DNA from: Skermanella mucosa
GTDB taxonomy: Bacteria > Pseudomonadota > Alphaproteobacteria > Azospirillales > Azospirillaceae
Reading direction: 5' to 3'
DNA: 64,000 bases
NCBI RefSeq assembly: GCF_016765655.2
Contig: NZ_CP086107.1
Span: 186,001 to 250,000, forward strand
Shown: in pieces, positions 1-9,149 of the stretch
Numbering within the stretch: position 1 is the stretch's first letter
Layout: every line of letters starts with the position of its first letter
The notes under the pieces: generated by a model
Told to the model about the DNA's origin: nothing
What the model saw: the letters and a program-made list of their open reading frames with translations, nothing else
Database searches by the model: none
Program-made: the position numbers and the translations under genes

Positions 1-1
1 G

Positions 2-817
2 GAGGCCCAGCTGACGCCCGCGATCGCGATCCAGGATGCCACCGACCCGGAGACGGACTTCTCGTACCTGAACTCCGAGACCACCGCGATCCGGATCGAC
101 ACCGGCAAGGCGCCGCTCGACGACGTGCGCGTCCGTAAGGCGCTCAACCTCGCGATCGACTGGCAGGGCATGGCGGAGCTGTTCGGCGACGACGTGCTGC
201 GCGCTTCCCAGATGGTCGTCCCCGGCATCAACGGCCACAACGCGTCCGTCGAGCCCTGGACCTACGATCCGGACCGGGCGGCGAAGCTCCTGGAGGAGGC
301 GCGGGCGGACGGCGTCCCGGTCGGTACCGAGATCAAGCTGATCGGCCGCAACGGCATCTATCCCAACGGCAACGAGGCGCTGGAGGCGATGATGACGATG
401 TGGGAGGCCGTCGGCTTCAACATCGATCTGACCATGCTCGACGTGGCGGACTGGACCCGGTACCTGCAGAAGCCCTTCCCGCAGGAGCGCGGCCCCACCC
501 TGCTGCAGATCATGCACGACAACAACAAGGGCGACGCCGCCTTCACGATCCCGATCTTCTACCATTCGTCGGGTCAGTACGCGACATTCGAAGATCCGAA
601 GCTGGACGCGCGGATCGACGAGGCGCTGGACCTGACCGACGAGGCCCGGACCAAGGCGTTCCAGGAGATCCTGGCGGAAGTGCATGACGGGATCGCGGTG
701 GATATCCCGATGTTCCACATGATCGGCTACACCCGCGTCGGGCCCGGCCTCGACTGGCGCCCCAACCTGACGACCAACAGCGAGATCCCGCTGGCGGAAA
801 TCCGCCTGAAGAAGTGA
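2..817 (+). CDS. ABC transporter substrate-binding protein, family 5 (C-terminal part)
   Basis: This is the C-terminal 271 residues of a periplasmic peptide/opine-type solute-binding protein (SBP_bac_5). The reading frame is open from base 2, so the start lies before the window. It aligns without gaps over most of its length with the complete paralogue at 5377-6915; shared stretches include LNLAIDW, LFGDDVLRASQMV and HMIGYTRVGP. By eye about 60% of positions match. It should capture the solute for the permeases that follow directly (902-2748). The ligand cannot be read from sequence; a short peptide, opine or similar amino compound is the family norm. Confident on family, not on substrate. 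Confidence 0.93.
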   Translation, partial: EAQLTPAIAIQDATDPETDFSYLNSETTAIRIDTGKAPLDDVRVRKALNLAIDWQGMAELFGDDVLRASQMVVPGINGHNASVEPWTYDPDRAAKLLEEARADGVPVGTEIKLIGRNGIYPNGNEALEAMMTMWEAVGFNIDLTMLDVADWTRYLQKPFPQERGPTLLQIMHDNNKGDAAFTIPIFYHSSGQYATFEDPKLDARIDEALDLTDEARTKAFQEILAEVHDGIAVDIPMFHMIGYTRVGPGLDWRPNLTTNSEIPLAEIRLKK

Positions 818-825
818 CGCCGTTC

Positions 826-850
826 CGCGCCGCCGCTCGCCGGCGGCGCG
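826..850 (+). terminator. Hairpin between binding-protein and permease genes
   Basis: A perfect 10-bp stem (CGCGCCGCCG with its complement) closes a 5-base loop just after the binding-protein stop codon. No T-run follows. In ABC operons such a hairpin usually protects or partly terminates the binding-protein transcript, so that it is made in excess over the permeases. That role is inferred. Confidence 0.55.
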
Positions 851-867
851 GCGGCCCGCTTCCGCAT

Positions 868-895
868 CTCCGACAAGGGAACTCCGACAAGGGAA
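868..895 (+). repeat. 14-bp tandem repeat carrying two Shine-Dalgarno sequences
   Basis: Two exact adjacent copies of CTCCGACAAGGGAA lie at 868-881 and 882-895. Each carries an AAGGGA ribosome-binding core. The second copy is correctly spaced before the ATG at 902; the first is 14 bases further out. It looks like a recent slippage duplication of the translation start region. Confidence 0.7.
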
Positions 896-901
896 ATCCG
901 G

Positions 902-1825
902 ATGTTCGGTTATCTCGGAAAACGCGCCCTCCACAGCGTCGTCTCGGTCCTGGGACTGCTGGTGCTCGTCTTCTTCCTGACGCGGCTGACCGGCGACCCG
1001 TCCTACCTCTTCCTGCCGCTCGACGCGACGCCGCAGGCGCGCGAAGCCTTCTCCAGGCTCCACGGCTTCGACCAGCCCCTCTACGTCCAATTCTTCGCCT
1101 ATCTGGGCGACCTGCTCCATCTCGATTTCGGGGAGTCGCTGCGCCAGAACCGCTCGGCGATGGAGGTGGCGCTGGAAGCCTTTCCCCAGACGCTGAAGCT
1201 CGCCGTGCTCGCGATGACCTTCGCCTTCGCCCTGGCGCTGGTCGTCGGGTCGCTGGCGGCGGCGAGGCCGGGAAGCCCGTTCGACCGGTTCGCCAGCCTC
1301 GTGTCGCTGGCCGGGGCCAGCGCGCCCGACTTCTGGGTGGCGATCGTCGGCATCCTGGTCTTCGCCGTCAGCCTCGACCTGCTGCCGACCTCCGGGACCG
1401 GCTCGGCGGCCCACTGGATCATGCCGGTCGCCGTCCTGATGCTGCGTCCCTTCGGCCTGCTGGTCCAGGTCGTCCGGGGCACGATGATCGGCGCCCTGTC
1501 CTCGCCCTACGTCAAGACCGCGCGGGCCAAGGGGGTGGGGCGGCGGAAGATCATCTTCTCCCACGCGCTGCGCAACTCCCTGCTGCCGGTCGTCACCGTC
1601 GCGGGCGACCTCGCCACCAGCCTGGTCAACGGCGCGGTCGTCGTCGAGACCGTGTTCGGCTGGCCGGGCATCGGCAAGCTGATGATCGACGCCATCATCC
1701 AGCGCGACTTCGCGGTGGTGCAATCGACCGTGCTGGTCACGGCGACCGCCATCTTCCTCCTGAACATCGCGATCGACATCCTCTACGCCGTTCTCGATCC
1801 GCGCATCCGGTACCAGACGTCATGA
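902..1825 (+). CDS. ABC transporter permease, DppB/OppB type
   Basis: Inner-membrane permease of 307 residues. The N-terminal helix begins at about residue 10 with the usual DppB-type opening. The BPD_transp_1 core follows, with the EAA-loop region around residues 200-225 (ARAKGVGRRKIIFSHALRNS), which docks on the ATPase. Six transmembrane segments are expected for the family. Start ATG 902 is preceded by AAGGGA. The stop overlaps the next permease by ATGA (1822-1825), showing translational coupling. It pairs with the 1822-2748 product to form the membrane channel. Confidence 0.95.
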   Translation: MFGYLGKRALHSVVSVLGLLVLVFFLTRLTGDPSYLFLPLDATPQAREAFSRLHGFDQPLYVQFFAYLGDLLHLDFGESLRQNRSAMEVALEAFPQTLKLAVLAMTFAFALALVVGSLAAARPGSPFDRFASLVSLAGASAPDFWVAIVGILVFAVSLDLLPTSGTGSAAHWIMPVAVLMLRPFGLLVQVVRGTMIGALSSPYVKTARAKGVGRRKIIFSHALRNSLLPVVTVAGDLATSLVNGAVVVETVFGWPGIGKLMIDAIIQRDFAVVQSTVLVTATAIFLLNIAIDILYAVLDPRIRYQTS

Positions 1826-2748
1826 CCGTGATCCCGACCGACGCGAAGGCTCAGCCGAGCGAGCCGGGCAGGGCCCGGGTCCTCCTTGGATATCTCGTCC
1901 ACGACAAGCTGGCGCTGATCTCCGCGATATACCTGCTGTTCCTGATCGCCGCGGCGATCGTCGGCCCGCTGCTGGTCGGCGACCTGGCGACCAAGCTGGG
2001 CCTGCGCCAGCGCAACATGGCCCCGTTCTCCCTCGACCAGGGCTGGGCCTACGTGCTGGGCGCCGACACGCTCGGCCGCAGCATCCTGGCCCGGCTCGTG
2101 GTGGGCGCGCAGAACACCCTCGGCATCGCGGCGGCGGCCGTGCTGACCTCCGCCCTGGTCGGCGGCGCGCTGGGGCTGGTCGCCGGCTATTCCAACCGGT
2201 GGTACAGCCAGGCCATCATGCGGCTGGCCGACATCATCATGAGCTTCCCGTCGCTGCTGCTGGCGCTGATCGTGCTCTACACCTTGGGGCCGAGCATCCC
2301 CAACCTGATCATCGTCCTGGCGATCACCCGGGTGCCCATATACCTGCGGACCACCCGCGCCGAGGTGCTGGAACTGCGCGAACGCATGTTCGTGAGCGCC
2401 GCGAAGGCGATGGGTGCCGGCTCGCTGCGCATCGTGCTGCGGCACATAGCGCCGCTGGTGGCGCCCACGCTGGTCACCATCGCCGCCATCGACTTCGCCT
2501 CGGTCATCCTGGCGGAATCGGCGCTCAGCTTCCTCGGCCTCGGCATCCAGCCGCCGCAGTTCACCTGGGGCGCCATGGTCGCGACCGGGCGGGGATACCT
2601 GGCGAGCGCCTGGTGGGTCGCGTTCTGGCCCGGCTTCGCGATCCTGCTGACCACGCTGTCCCTCAACCTGCTGTCGAGCTGGGCCAGGACGGTCGCCGAT
2701 CCGCAGCAGCGGTGGCGGCTCCAGACCCTGCGGAGGGCTCCGCGATGA
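1822..2748 (+). CDS. ABC transporter permease, DppC/OppC type
   Basis: Second channel subunit, 308 residues. A short cytoplasmic N-terminus precedes the first helix (about residues 32-52). The periplasmic loop contains the DppC-type sequence VLGADTLGRSILARLVVGAQ, and the EAA-loop lies near residues 200-220 (AAKAMGAGSLRIVLRHIAP). The start is set by the ATGA overlap with the upstream permease; longer in-frame openings upstream run through that gene and are not coding. It ends in another ATGA overlap with the ATPase gene. Confidence 0.95.
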   Translation: MTVIPTDAKAQPSEPGRARVLLGYLVHDKLALISAIYLLFLIAAAIVGPLLVGDLATKLGLRQRNMAPFSLDQGWAYVLGADTLGRSILARLVVGAQNTLGIAAAAVLTSALVGGALGLVAGYSNRWYSQAIMRLADIIMSFPSLLLALIVLYTLGPSIPNLIIVLAITRVPIYLRTTRAEVLELRERMFVSAAKAMGAGSLRIVLRHIAPLVAPTLVTIAAIDFASVILAESALSFLGLGIQPPQFTWGAMVATGRGYLASAWWVAFWPGFAILLTTLSLNLLSSWARTVADPQQRWRLQTLRRAPR

Positions 2749-4424
2749 CCGGCCGGACCCTGTCCACGCGGCCCATCCTGGAAGTGCATGGGCTGACGGT
2801 CGACTTCCTGTCGGCCGGGGAACCATTCCGCGCCGTCAGCTCGGTCGATTTCCAAGTCCATCCCGGGGAAACGCTCTGCATCCTGGGGGAGAGCGGCTCG
2901 GGCAAGAGCGTCAGCACCGGCGCGATCATGGGGCTGATCGACACGCCGCCGGGCGACATCGTCGCGGGCCGGATGGTCTTCGACGGGCGCGACCTCTCGG
3001 CCATGACCGCGGAGGAGCGGCGCGACCTGAACGGCCGCCGGATCGCCATGATCTTCCAGGACCCGCTGGCCCACCTGAACCCGGTCCATACCATCGGCCG
3101 GCAGATCGCCGAGGTGTTCGAGGCCCACGGCGCCGCCCGGGGAGGGGAGGCCAGGCGGCGCGCGGTCGATCTGCTGCGCCGGGTCGGGATCCCCGACCCG
3201 GAACACCGGGTCGACCAGTATCCGCACCAGTTCTCGGGCGGCCAGCGCCAGCGCGTGATGATCGCCATGGCCATAGCTCTCCAGCCCTCCGTGATCATCG
3301 CCGACGAGCCGACGACTGCGCTCGACGTCAGCGTCCAGGCGCAGATCCTCGACCTGCTGCGCGACCTCCAGGCCGAGTACGGCATGGCGCTCGTCCTGAT
3401 CACCCATGACCTGGAGGTGGCGGCCTCCATGGCCGACCGGGTCATGGTGATGAAGGGCGGCCGGATCGTCGAGGAGGGCGACGCCAGGACCGTCTTCACC
3501 CGGCCGCGGCACGACTATACCCGCACGCTGCTGTCGGCCCTGCCGCATGCCGACGACGAGGGCGCGCACCGGCGCTCCGGCACGGCCGCCGGCGAGCCGA
3601 TCCTGCGGGTCGAGAACATCGTCAAGCGCTACACCCTCGGTGCCGGCCTGTTCGGCCCCGCCAAGTACGTCGACGCGGTCAACGACGTCAGCTTCGTGGT
3701 CGCCAAGGGCGAGACGGTCGGCATCGTCGGCGAGTCCGGTTCCGGCAAGTCCAGCGTCGCGCGCATCCTGCTGCGCCTCAACGAGCCGACCTCCGGCAGG
3801 GCGCTCTACAAGGGGGACGACATCTTCCGCATGGACCGGCACGCGCTGCTCAAGCTGAGGCGGAAGGTGCAGATGGTATTCCAGGACCCCTATGGGTCCA
3901 TGAACCCCAGGATGGACGTGCGCTCGATCATCTCGGAACCGCTCCGCATCCACCGCGACATCCTGCCCAAGGCCCGGTGGAACGACCGCGTGGTCGAGCT
4001 CCTGGAGCTGGTCGGGCTGAAGGCGGAGCACGCCGCCCGACACATCCACCAGTTCTCGGGCGGGCAGCGCCAGCGGATCGCGATCGCCCGGGCCCTCGCC
4101 AGCGACCCCGAGCTGATCGTCTGCGACGAGGCGGTGTCGGCCCTGGACGTCTCGATCCAGGCGCAGGTGATCGATCTGCTCGCCGACCTGCGGACCCGGC
4201 TGGGCCTGTCCTACATCTTCATCACCCACGACCTGCCGATCGTCCGGCACTTCGCCGATCGCATCATCGTCATGAAGCACGGCCAGATCGTCGAGCAGGG
4301 CGCCACGCAGGCGCTGTTCTCCAACCCGCAACATCCCTACACGCGCACGCTGCTGAACGCGACGCCCCATCCCAAGTGGGAGACGGGCGCCGGCGCGCAG
4401 CCATCGCGACAGGCAGGCACATAG
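2745..4424 (+). CDS. ABC transporter ATP-binding protein, fused DppD-DppF type
   Basis: A 559-residue protein with two complete nucleotide-binding domains in tandem, so one gene supplies both ATPases. Walker A GESGSGKS occurs at about residues 48-55 and again near 329. Each half has Q-loop FQDP, signature FSGGQRQR and a switch histidine in ITHDL. The Walker B region reads [13 protein letters not shown] in the first half and [14 protein letters not shown] in the second; the second has the expected DE but an unusual A-V after it. Each half carries the oligopeptide-type C-terminal extension (HPYTRTLL in the second). It starts in an ATGA overlap and is followed at once by the aldolase gene. Confidence 0.95.
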   Translation: MTGRTLSTRPILEVHGLTVDFLSAGEPFRAVSSVDFQVHPGETLCILGESGSGKSVSTGAIMGLIDTPPGDIVAGRMVFDGRDLSAMTAEERRDLNGRRIAMIFQDPLAHLNPVHTIGRQIAEVFEAHGAARGGEARRRAVDLLRRVGIPDPEHRVDQYPHQFSGGQRQRVMIAMAIALQPSVIIADEPTTALDVSVQAQILDLLRDLQAEYGMALVLITHDLEVAASMADRVMVMKGGRIVEEGDARTVFTRPRHDYTRTLLSALPHADDEGAHRRSGTAAGEPILRVENIVKRYTLGAGLFGPAKYVDAVNDVSFVVAKGETVGIVGESGSGKSSVARILLRLNEPTSGRALYKGDDIFRMDRHALLKLRRKVQMVFQDPYGSMNPRMDVRSIISEPLRIHRDILPKARWNDRVVELLELVGLKAEHAARHIHQFSGGQRQRIAIARALASDPELIVCDEAVSALDVSIQAQVIDLLADLRTRLGLSYIFITHDLPIVRHFADRIIVMKHGQIVEQGATQALFSNPQHPYTRTLLNATPHPKWETGAGAQPSRQAGT

Positions 4425-5342
4425 ATGAAATTCGACAAGCAGGATCTGAAACGGGCCCTGACGGGCATCTCCGGCATCCTCGTGACGCCGTTCGACGCCG
4501 AGGACCGGCTGGCGCCCGCGCTCCAGGCGCCGATCGTGGACCGCGCGGTGGAGGCCGGCGTCCACATCCTGGTGGCCAACGGCAACACCGGCGAGTTCTA
4601 CGCCCTGACCACCGACGAGGCGGAGACGATGGTGCGGACCGCGGCGCGCCACGTGGACGGGCGCGTTCCCCTGGTCGCCGGCGTCGGCCGCGCCATTGGG
4701 GACGCCTGCCGCCTGGCCAGGGTGTCGGCCGAGGCGGGGGCCGACGCGCTGATGATCCACCAGCCCCCCGACCCGTTCGTGGCGCCGCGCGGCGTCGCGG
4801 AATACGTGAAGCGCGTCGCCGACGCCTCCGGCGGCCTGCCGCTGGTGATATATCTCCGCAACGACGCGATCGGGGTCAAGGCCATCGAGGCGCTGTGCGC
4901 GGTCGAGGGCGTTGTCGGGGTCAAGTGGGCGGCGCCCAACCCCCTGAAGCTGGCCGAGGCCATTGCCGCCTGCGATCCGGACATCGTCTGGGTCGGCGGG
5001 CTGGCGGAAGTCTGGGCGCCGCCGCTCTACGCCGTCGGCGCGCGGGGCTTCACCTCGGGCCTGATCAATGTCTGGCCGGAAAGGTCGGTGGCGATCCACG
5101 CGGCCCTGGAAAGCGGAGACTACCCCGAAGCGCGCCGCCTGATCGCCGGCATGCGGGCTTTCGAGGACATCCGGGCCCAGGAGATGAACGGCACCAACGT
5201 GACGGGCGTGAAGGCGGCGCTGCGCCTGCTCGGACACGACTGCGGTGCCACCCGCCCGCCATCGGCCTGGCCGCTGACCGAGGCGCAGTCCGCGATGCTG
5301 GCCGCCTTCGTCGAGGCCAACGGGCTCCGGCGGCTTGGCTGA
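4425..5342 (+). CDS. Dihydrodipicolinate synthase (DapA) family aldolase/lyase
   Basis: A class I (Schiff-base) TIM-barrel lyase of 305 residues, cytoplasmic. The pyruvate-binding motif is GNTGE rather than the GTTGE of true DapA. The barrel tyrosine is in VIYLRND and the Schiff-base lysine in VVGVKWAAP. The ATG is the very next codon after the ATPase stop, so it belongs to the transport operon. In this family, members outside lysine synthesis cleave or dehydrate keto-sugar acids, hydroxyproline derivatives or opine-like compounds. Its place between the ATPase and a second binding protein suggests it processes the imported compound. True DapA is unlikely given the motif and location. Confidence 0.85.
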   Translation: MKFDKQDLKRALTGISGILVTPFDAEDRLAPALQAPIVDRAVEAGVHILVANGNTGEFYALTTDEAETMVRTAARHVDGRVPLVAGVGRAIGDACRLARVSAEAGADALMIHQPPDPFVAPRGVAEYVKRVADASGGLPLVIYLRNDAIGVKAIEALCAVEGVVGVKWAAPNPLKLAEAIAACDPDIVWVGGLAEVWAPPLYAVGARGFTSGLINVWPERSVAIHAALESGDYPEARRLIAGMRAFEDIRAQEMNGTNVTGVKAALRLLGHDCGATRPPSAWPLTEAQSAMLAAFVEANGLRRLG

Positions 5343-5376
5343 AGATAAAGAAACTCTGCACAAGGGGAGGAAACCG

Positions 5377-6915
5377 ATGAAAACGAAGAAATCCCGCAGG
5401 AGCACCGCGGCGCTCCTGGCGCCGGCGCTGGCACTGGCCCTGTCGGCGGCCCTGTCGGCGGGAACGGCGCTCGCGGCGCCGGGGGAGATCACGGTCGTCC
5501 TGCCGGAGCAGCCGGCCAACCTGGATCCGTGCCGGTCGATCCGCAACGACATCGGCCGCATCATCAACATGAACATCACGGAGACGCTGACCGACATCCA
5601 GGCGGAGGAGGGCACCGTGGAGCCCTTCCTGGCGACGGGATGGCAGCAGGTGGACGACCTGACATGGCGCTTCACGCTGCGGGACGGCGTCAAGTTCCAG
5701 GACGGGGCGGACTTCGACGCCGCCGCGGTCGTCCATACGATCAACCGCCTGATGAACCCGAACCTGTCCTGCGACAGCCGCTCCAAGTTCGGCGACATCA
5801 AGCTGACGCCCAAGGCGGTCGATCCCCGGACCGTCGAGATCAAGTCCGACATCCCGATCCCGATCCTGCCGACCCTGATGGGCACGGTCCAGATCGTCTC
5901 CCCGAACCTGCCGATGGACAAGGAAACCAACGACCCGGTCGGCACCGGCCCCTATCGGCTGGACGGCGCATCGCCGGAGCGGGTGGTGCTGGCGCGGTTC
6001 GACGGCTATTGGGGGGAGAACCCGGAAGTCGCCCGCGCCACCTTCGTCTGGCGACCGGAATCCGCCATCCGCGCCGCCATGGTCTCGACCGGCGAGGCCG
6101 ACCTGACGCCGACCATCGCGGTCCAGGACGCCACCGACCCGGATACCGACTTCGCCTACCTGAACTCCGAGACGACCCGCATGCGCATCGACGCGCAGAT
6201 GCCGCCGCTGGACGACCGCCGGGTCCGCGAGGCGCTCAACCTCGCCATCGACTGGGACGCCCTGGGCAGCGCCCTGTTCGGCGACGACGTGCTCCGCGCC
6301 TCGCAGATGGTGGCGCCGGGCGTCAGGGGGCACAATCCGGACATCGAGCCCTGGGGGTACGATCCGCAGCGGGCGAGGGAACTCCTGGACGCCGCCCGCG
6401 CCGACGGCGTCCCGGTGGACAGGGAGATCAGGCTGATCGCCCGCAACGGCTTCTTTCCCAACTCGGCGGAATCGCTCGAGGCGATGATGGGCATGTGGGA
6501 GGAGGTGGGCTTCAACATGACCATGGAGCAGCTGGAGGCGGCGGACTGGGTGCGCTACCTGGACAAGCCGTTCCCGCCCGAACGGGGGGCGACGCTGTTC
6601 CAGCAGCAGCACGACAACAACACCGGCGACGCCGGCTTCACCGCCCCGGTCATGTATTCGAGCGGCGGGCAGTACTCGACCATCGCCGACCCCGAGGTCG
6701 ACCGGCTGCTCCGGCAGGCGATGAGCGCCACCGGCGACGAGCGCGCCAAGCTGTTCCAGGAGGTCTTCGCCCTGGTCCATGACGATGTCGTCGCCGACGT
6801 CCCGATGTACCACATGATCGGATACACCCGCGTCGGCCCGCGCATCGAGGGCTGGCGCCCGACCCTCAAGACCAACAGTGAGATCAGGCTTTCGGAAATC
6901 GACCTGAAGGACTGA
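5377..6915 (+). CDS. ABC transporter substrate-binding protein, family 5
   Basis: Complete periplasmic binding protein of 512 residues. Start ATG 5377 is chosen because AAGGGGAGG lies 6 bases upstream and the protein then begins with a lysine-rich n-region, a long Ala/Leu core and a cleavage site after ALA (residues 1 to about 31). The SBP_bac_5 fold follows, with an opening typical of the family (VLPEQPANLDPCRSI). It is a paralogue of the truncated protein at 2-817, so the operon has a related binding protein at each end. Two receptors may feed one channel with related ligands. A hairpin terminator follows. Confidence 0.94.
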   Translation: MKTKKSRRSTAALLAPALALALSAALSAGTALAAPGEITVVLPEQPANLDPCRSIRNDIGRIINMNITETLTDIQAEEGTVEPFLATGWQQVDDLTWRFTLRDGVKFQDGADFDAAAVVHTINRLMNPNLSCDSRSKFGDIKLTPKAVDPRTVEIKSDIPIPILPTLMGTVQIVSPNLPMDKETNDPVGTGPYRLDGASPERVVLARFDGYWGENPEVARATFVWRPESAIRAAMVSTGEADLTPTIAVQDATDPDTDFAYLNSETTRMRIDAQMPPLDDRRVREALNLAIDWDALGSALFGDDVLRASQMVAPGVRGHNPDIEPWGYDPQRARELLDAARADGVPVDREIRLIARNGFFPNSAESLEAMMGMWEEVGFNMTMEQLEAADWVRYLDKPFPPERGATLFQQQHDNNTGDAGFTAPVMYSSGGQYSTIADPEVDRLLRQAMSATGDERAKLFQEVFALVHDDVVADVPMYHMIGYTRVGPRIEGWRPTLKTNSEIRLSEIDLKD

Positions 6916-6926
6916 CGACCTGGATG

Positions 6927-6952
6927 GCGGCGCCCGCCGGTCCGGGCGCCGC
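6927..6952 (+). terminator. Rho-independent-like terminator after the ABC operon
   Basis: A perfect 10-bp G+C stem (GCGGCGCCCG and complement) with a 6-base loop lies 12 bases after the binding-protein stop, followed by TCCTTTCC. It is a plausible end for the import operon. Confidence 0.7.
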
Positions 6953-6990
6953 TCCTTTCCGCAAGGACAGCCCGTGACGCGGATTTTCCA

Positions 6991-7890
6991 GTGACGCAGT
7001 TTCCAAGGACCGGAGCCGCCGCCTGGCTGCCGCCGGTGATCGCCGGCGCGCTCTTCATGGCGGTCAACTCGGCCGTGGGCGCGTTCGACGCGGTGATCGT
7101 CCGTCTCGTCGCGCAAGAGGTCCATCCCTTCGGGATCGTCTTCTTCCGCAACCTTTTCAGCCTGCTCTTCCTCGCGTTCTTTCTGCGGCGGATCGGCCCC
7201 AATCCCTTCCGCTCCTCGATGTGGCCGGTCCATTGCCTGCGGGCGGTGATGAAGCTCGCGGCGCTGGTCGCTTACTTCTACGCGGTGACCCTGCTGCCCC
7301 TGTCGGTGGCGATCGCCGTGGCCTTCACCACGCCCCTGTTCGTCTCGCTCGGCTCCCTGCTGTTCCTGGGCGAGCGCCCGCGCCCGCTGCGCCTGCTGGC
7401 GCTCGCCGCCGGCTTCGGCGGGGTCTGGATCGTCCTGCGCCCGGATACGGTGCCGGTCGGCACGGGAGCGTTCCTGGCGCTGGGCGCGGCGGTCGGGCTG
7501 GCGGGGGTGGCCCTCCTGATGAAGGTCTCCTCCTCGCGCGAGCCCGCGCTCCGGATCGTGCTGTTCAACCTGCTGGTGACGGTGCCCGTGGCGTTCCTGC
7601 TCTGCCTGCCGGTCTGGACAACGCCGTCGATCGGCAGCCTCCTGCTCCTCGCGGTGCAGGGGGCGGGGGGCCTCGCCGCCCAGTTCGCCTTCGCCCGCGC
7701 GATGAAGCTCGCCGACGCGTCGCTCCTCATCCTGGTGGACTTCATCCGGCTGCCTCTCGCCGTGTTCCTCGGCCTCGCCTTGTTCGGCGAGCCGGTGGAG
7801 GTCGAGGTCTTCATCGGCGGCGGGGTGATCCTCGCGTCGCTCCTCCTGCTGCTCCGGCAGGAACGGAAGGCGGCCCGGCAGGGGCCATAA
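6991..7890 (+). CDS. EamA/DMT-family membrane transporter
   Basis: A 299-residue inner-membrane protein with two EamA repeats (about residues 12-140 and 150-290), ten hydrophobic segments expected, of the RhaT/YdcZ-like drug/metabolite exporter class. The first repeat shows the typical RNLFSLLFLAFFLRR segment; the second ends in a basic tail. A GTG start at 6991 is used; no ATG in frame lies nearby. It follows the ABC operon after a terminator, so it may be only loosely linked. The substrate is unknown; amino acids and metabolites are common for the family. Confidence 0.85.
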   Translation: MTQFPRTGAAAWLPPVIAGALFMAVNSAVGAFDAVIVRLVAQEVHPFGIVFFRNLFSLLFLAFFLRRIGPNPFRSSMWPVHCLRAVMKLAALVAYFYAVTLLPLSVAIAVAFTTPLFVSLGSLLFLGERPRPLRLLALAAGFGGVWIVLRPDTVPVGTGAFLALGAAVGLAGVALLMKVSSSREPALRIVLFNLLVTVPVAFLLCLPVWTTPSIGSLLLLAVQGAGGLAAQFAFARAMKLADASLLILVDFIRLPLAVFLGLALFGEPVEVEVFIGGGVILASLLLLLRQERKAARQGP

Positions 7891-7911
7891 GCAAGGGAGG
7901 TCGCAGATACC

Positions 7912-8370
7912 GCGAGTGTCAGGCCGAAGCAGTTGGCGGGGCTGGCCGAGCTCGCGCCTGAGGGTGGCGCGAAGCGTCGCAGCATCATCGCTCGGCGTCA
8001 GGTTGAACAGGCGGCGATAGTCGGGATTGAACTGCGACAGGCTCTCGTAGCCGACATCATAGGCCACAGCCGAGATGGTGCTGGATCCCGAAAGTCCCCG
8101 GCGCGCTTCCTGCAGCCGGACCCGCTTCTGGAACTGGACGGGCGACATGGAGGTCACCGCCTTGAAGTGCCGGTAGAAGCTTGGAACGCTCATGCTCGCT
8201 CGCCCGGCGAGATCCGGAATGCTCAGCGCCGCAGCGTAGTTGTCTCTGATCCAAGCCGTCGTCCGGCCGATCCGGGCGGCGTTTCCGTTGGCGAAAGCGA
8301 GCTGGCTGGGGAGCGGGCCGTGCTCCGTGTGCAGCAACCGCCAAACGATCTCCCGCTTGATCAACGGTGC
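7912..8370 (-). pseudogene. Truncated AraC-family transcriptional regulator
   Basis: The minus strand encodes about 150 residues of an AraC regulator with an AraC_N-type sensor. It begins in the middle of the sensor domain (APLIKREIVWRLL) and continues through both helix-turn-helix motifs (SIPDLAGRASMSVPSFYRHF, then YDVGYESLSQFNPDYRRLF). The N-terminal half is missing: the frame runs instead into the reverse of the hydroxylase fragment at 8418. No stop codon terminates it near 7900 either. The second motif has N-P-D where related proteins have S-R-E or similar. It cannot give a normal regulator. Confidence 0.75.
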
Positions 8371-8417
8371 CCGGCATGGACTCGCCCGGCGCCGCTGCGC
8401 AGGCGCTGGAATCCATG

Positions 8418-8837
8418 GCTGTGAGTGTCGGTGACTTCGAAGCGGCGTATGCCGCGGCACCGGTCAGGATCGACGCCCGCTACTCTACGCCTCCGCAGCA
8501 CCAGAACCCGATGGAGCTTTTCGCCACCCAGTGCATGTGGGAGGGCGACCGACTGGTCGTCCATGAGCCGAGCCAGTATGTGAACAGCGTCAAGTTCGGG
8601 CTCGCCGAGCAACTCGGCATCGACCCCGAACGCATACGCGTCATCAGCACCTATGTCGGGGGTGCGTTCGGAGCCAAAGGCTTCCTGACACAGCGCACCG
8701 CCCTGGTCGCGCTCGCCGCGCGGCACGTCGGAAGGCCGGTCAAGCTCGTGCCGACGCGGGAGCAGGGCTTCACCGTGTCGGGCTATCGCGCCGAGACCCG
8801 GCACCATGTGCAACTCGCCGCCGGACAGGACGGTCGC
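8418..8837 (+). pseudogene. Internal fragment of a xanthine dehydrogenase-family molybdopterin subunit
   Basis: About 140 residues match the central part of the large Mo-binding subunit of xanthine dehydrogenase/aldehyde oxidoreductases: HQNPMELFATQCMWEG, LVVHEPSQYV, VISTYVGGAFGAKG and ALAARHVGRPVKLVPTREQ. These proteins are normally over 700 residues. Here both the N-terminal hammerhead region and the whole C-terminal half are absent; homology stops abruptly after residue string AAGQDGR. No FeS or FAD subunit is nearby. This is a relic left by deletion or rearrangement. Confidence 0.75.
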
Positions 8838-8992
8838 GGCGCGCCCGGGCCGGACGAAAACGCCCGTTCTGCCCCGGCCGTCCCATCGCAGAAGGTTCGC
8901 GGCCACTCAATCCGGCCATGCGCCGCGATGACCTGGATATGGCGGTCGCGCCGGGTCGGATCAGTCTCGGCCGAGGCGCTGGGAACAGCCGT

Positions 8993-9136
8993 CTAACGCG
9001 GCGGCACGAACACCGCGCGGCCCGGAGAATGCCCGGCAACGGTGTCGTAGGGGTTGTCATGGTTTTCCAGCGCCATGCGCTGGATGCGATGCACCCGGAC
9101 CGTTGCTCCGGCATTGCCGGGCGATATCAAGCTCGC
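8993..9136 (-). pseudogene. Unidentified C-terminal protein fragment
   Basis: On the minus strand, about 45 residues read cleanly to a TAG (…RIQRMALENHDNP, then AGHSPGRAVFVPPR and stop). It has protein-like composition but no start codon of its own, and the frame runs upstream into the 3' end of the LysR gene. It sits next to two other gene fragments. I do not recognise the parent family. It could be chance. Confidence 0.3.
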
Positions 9137-9149
9137 AACCGACCCTGGC

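Noticed and set aside
814-1821. N-terminal extension of the second permease through the whole first permease gene
   Set aside because: The extension is an out-of-frame shadow of the first permease; the ATGA junction at 1822 gives the normal start.
4425-5342. Lysine-pathway dihydrodipicolinate synthase (dapA)
   Set aside because: The GTTGE motif is GNTGE and it is embedded in an import operon; family membership is kept, not the lysine role.
2277-8460. Very long open frames on the minus strand opposite the ABC operon (over 1000 codons each)
   Set aside because: They mirror well-supported plus-strand genes, are Arg/Gly/Ala/Pro-rich, match no family except the short AraC piece, and are expected in such high G+C DNA.
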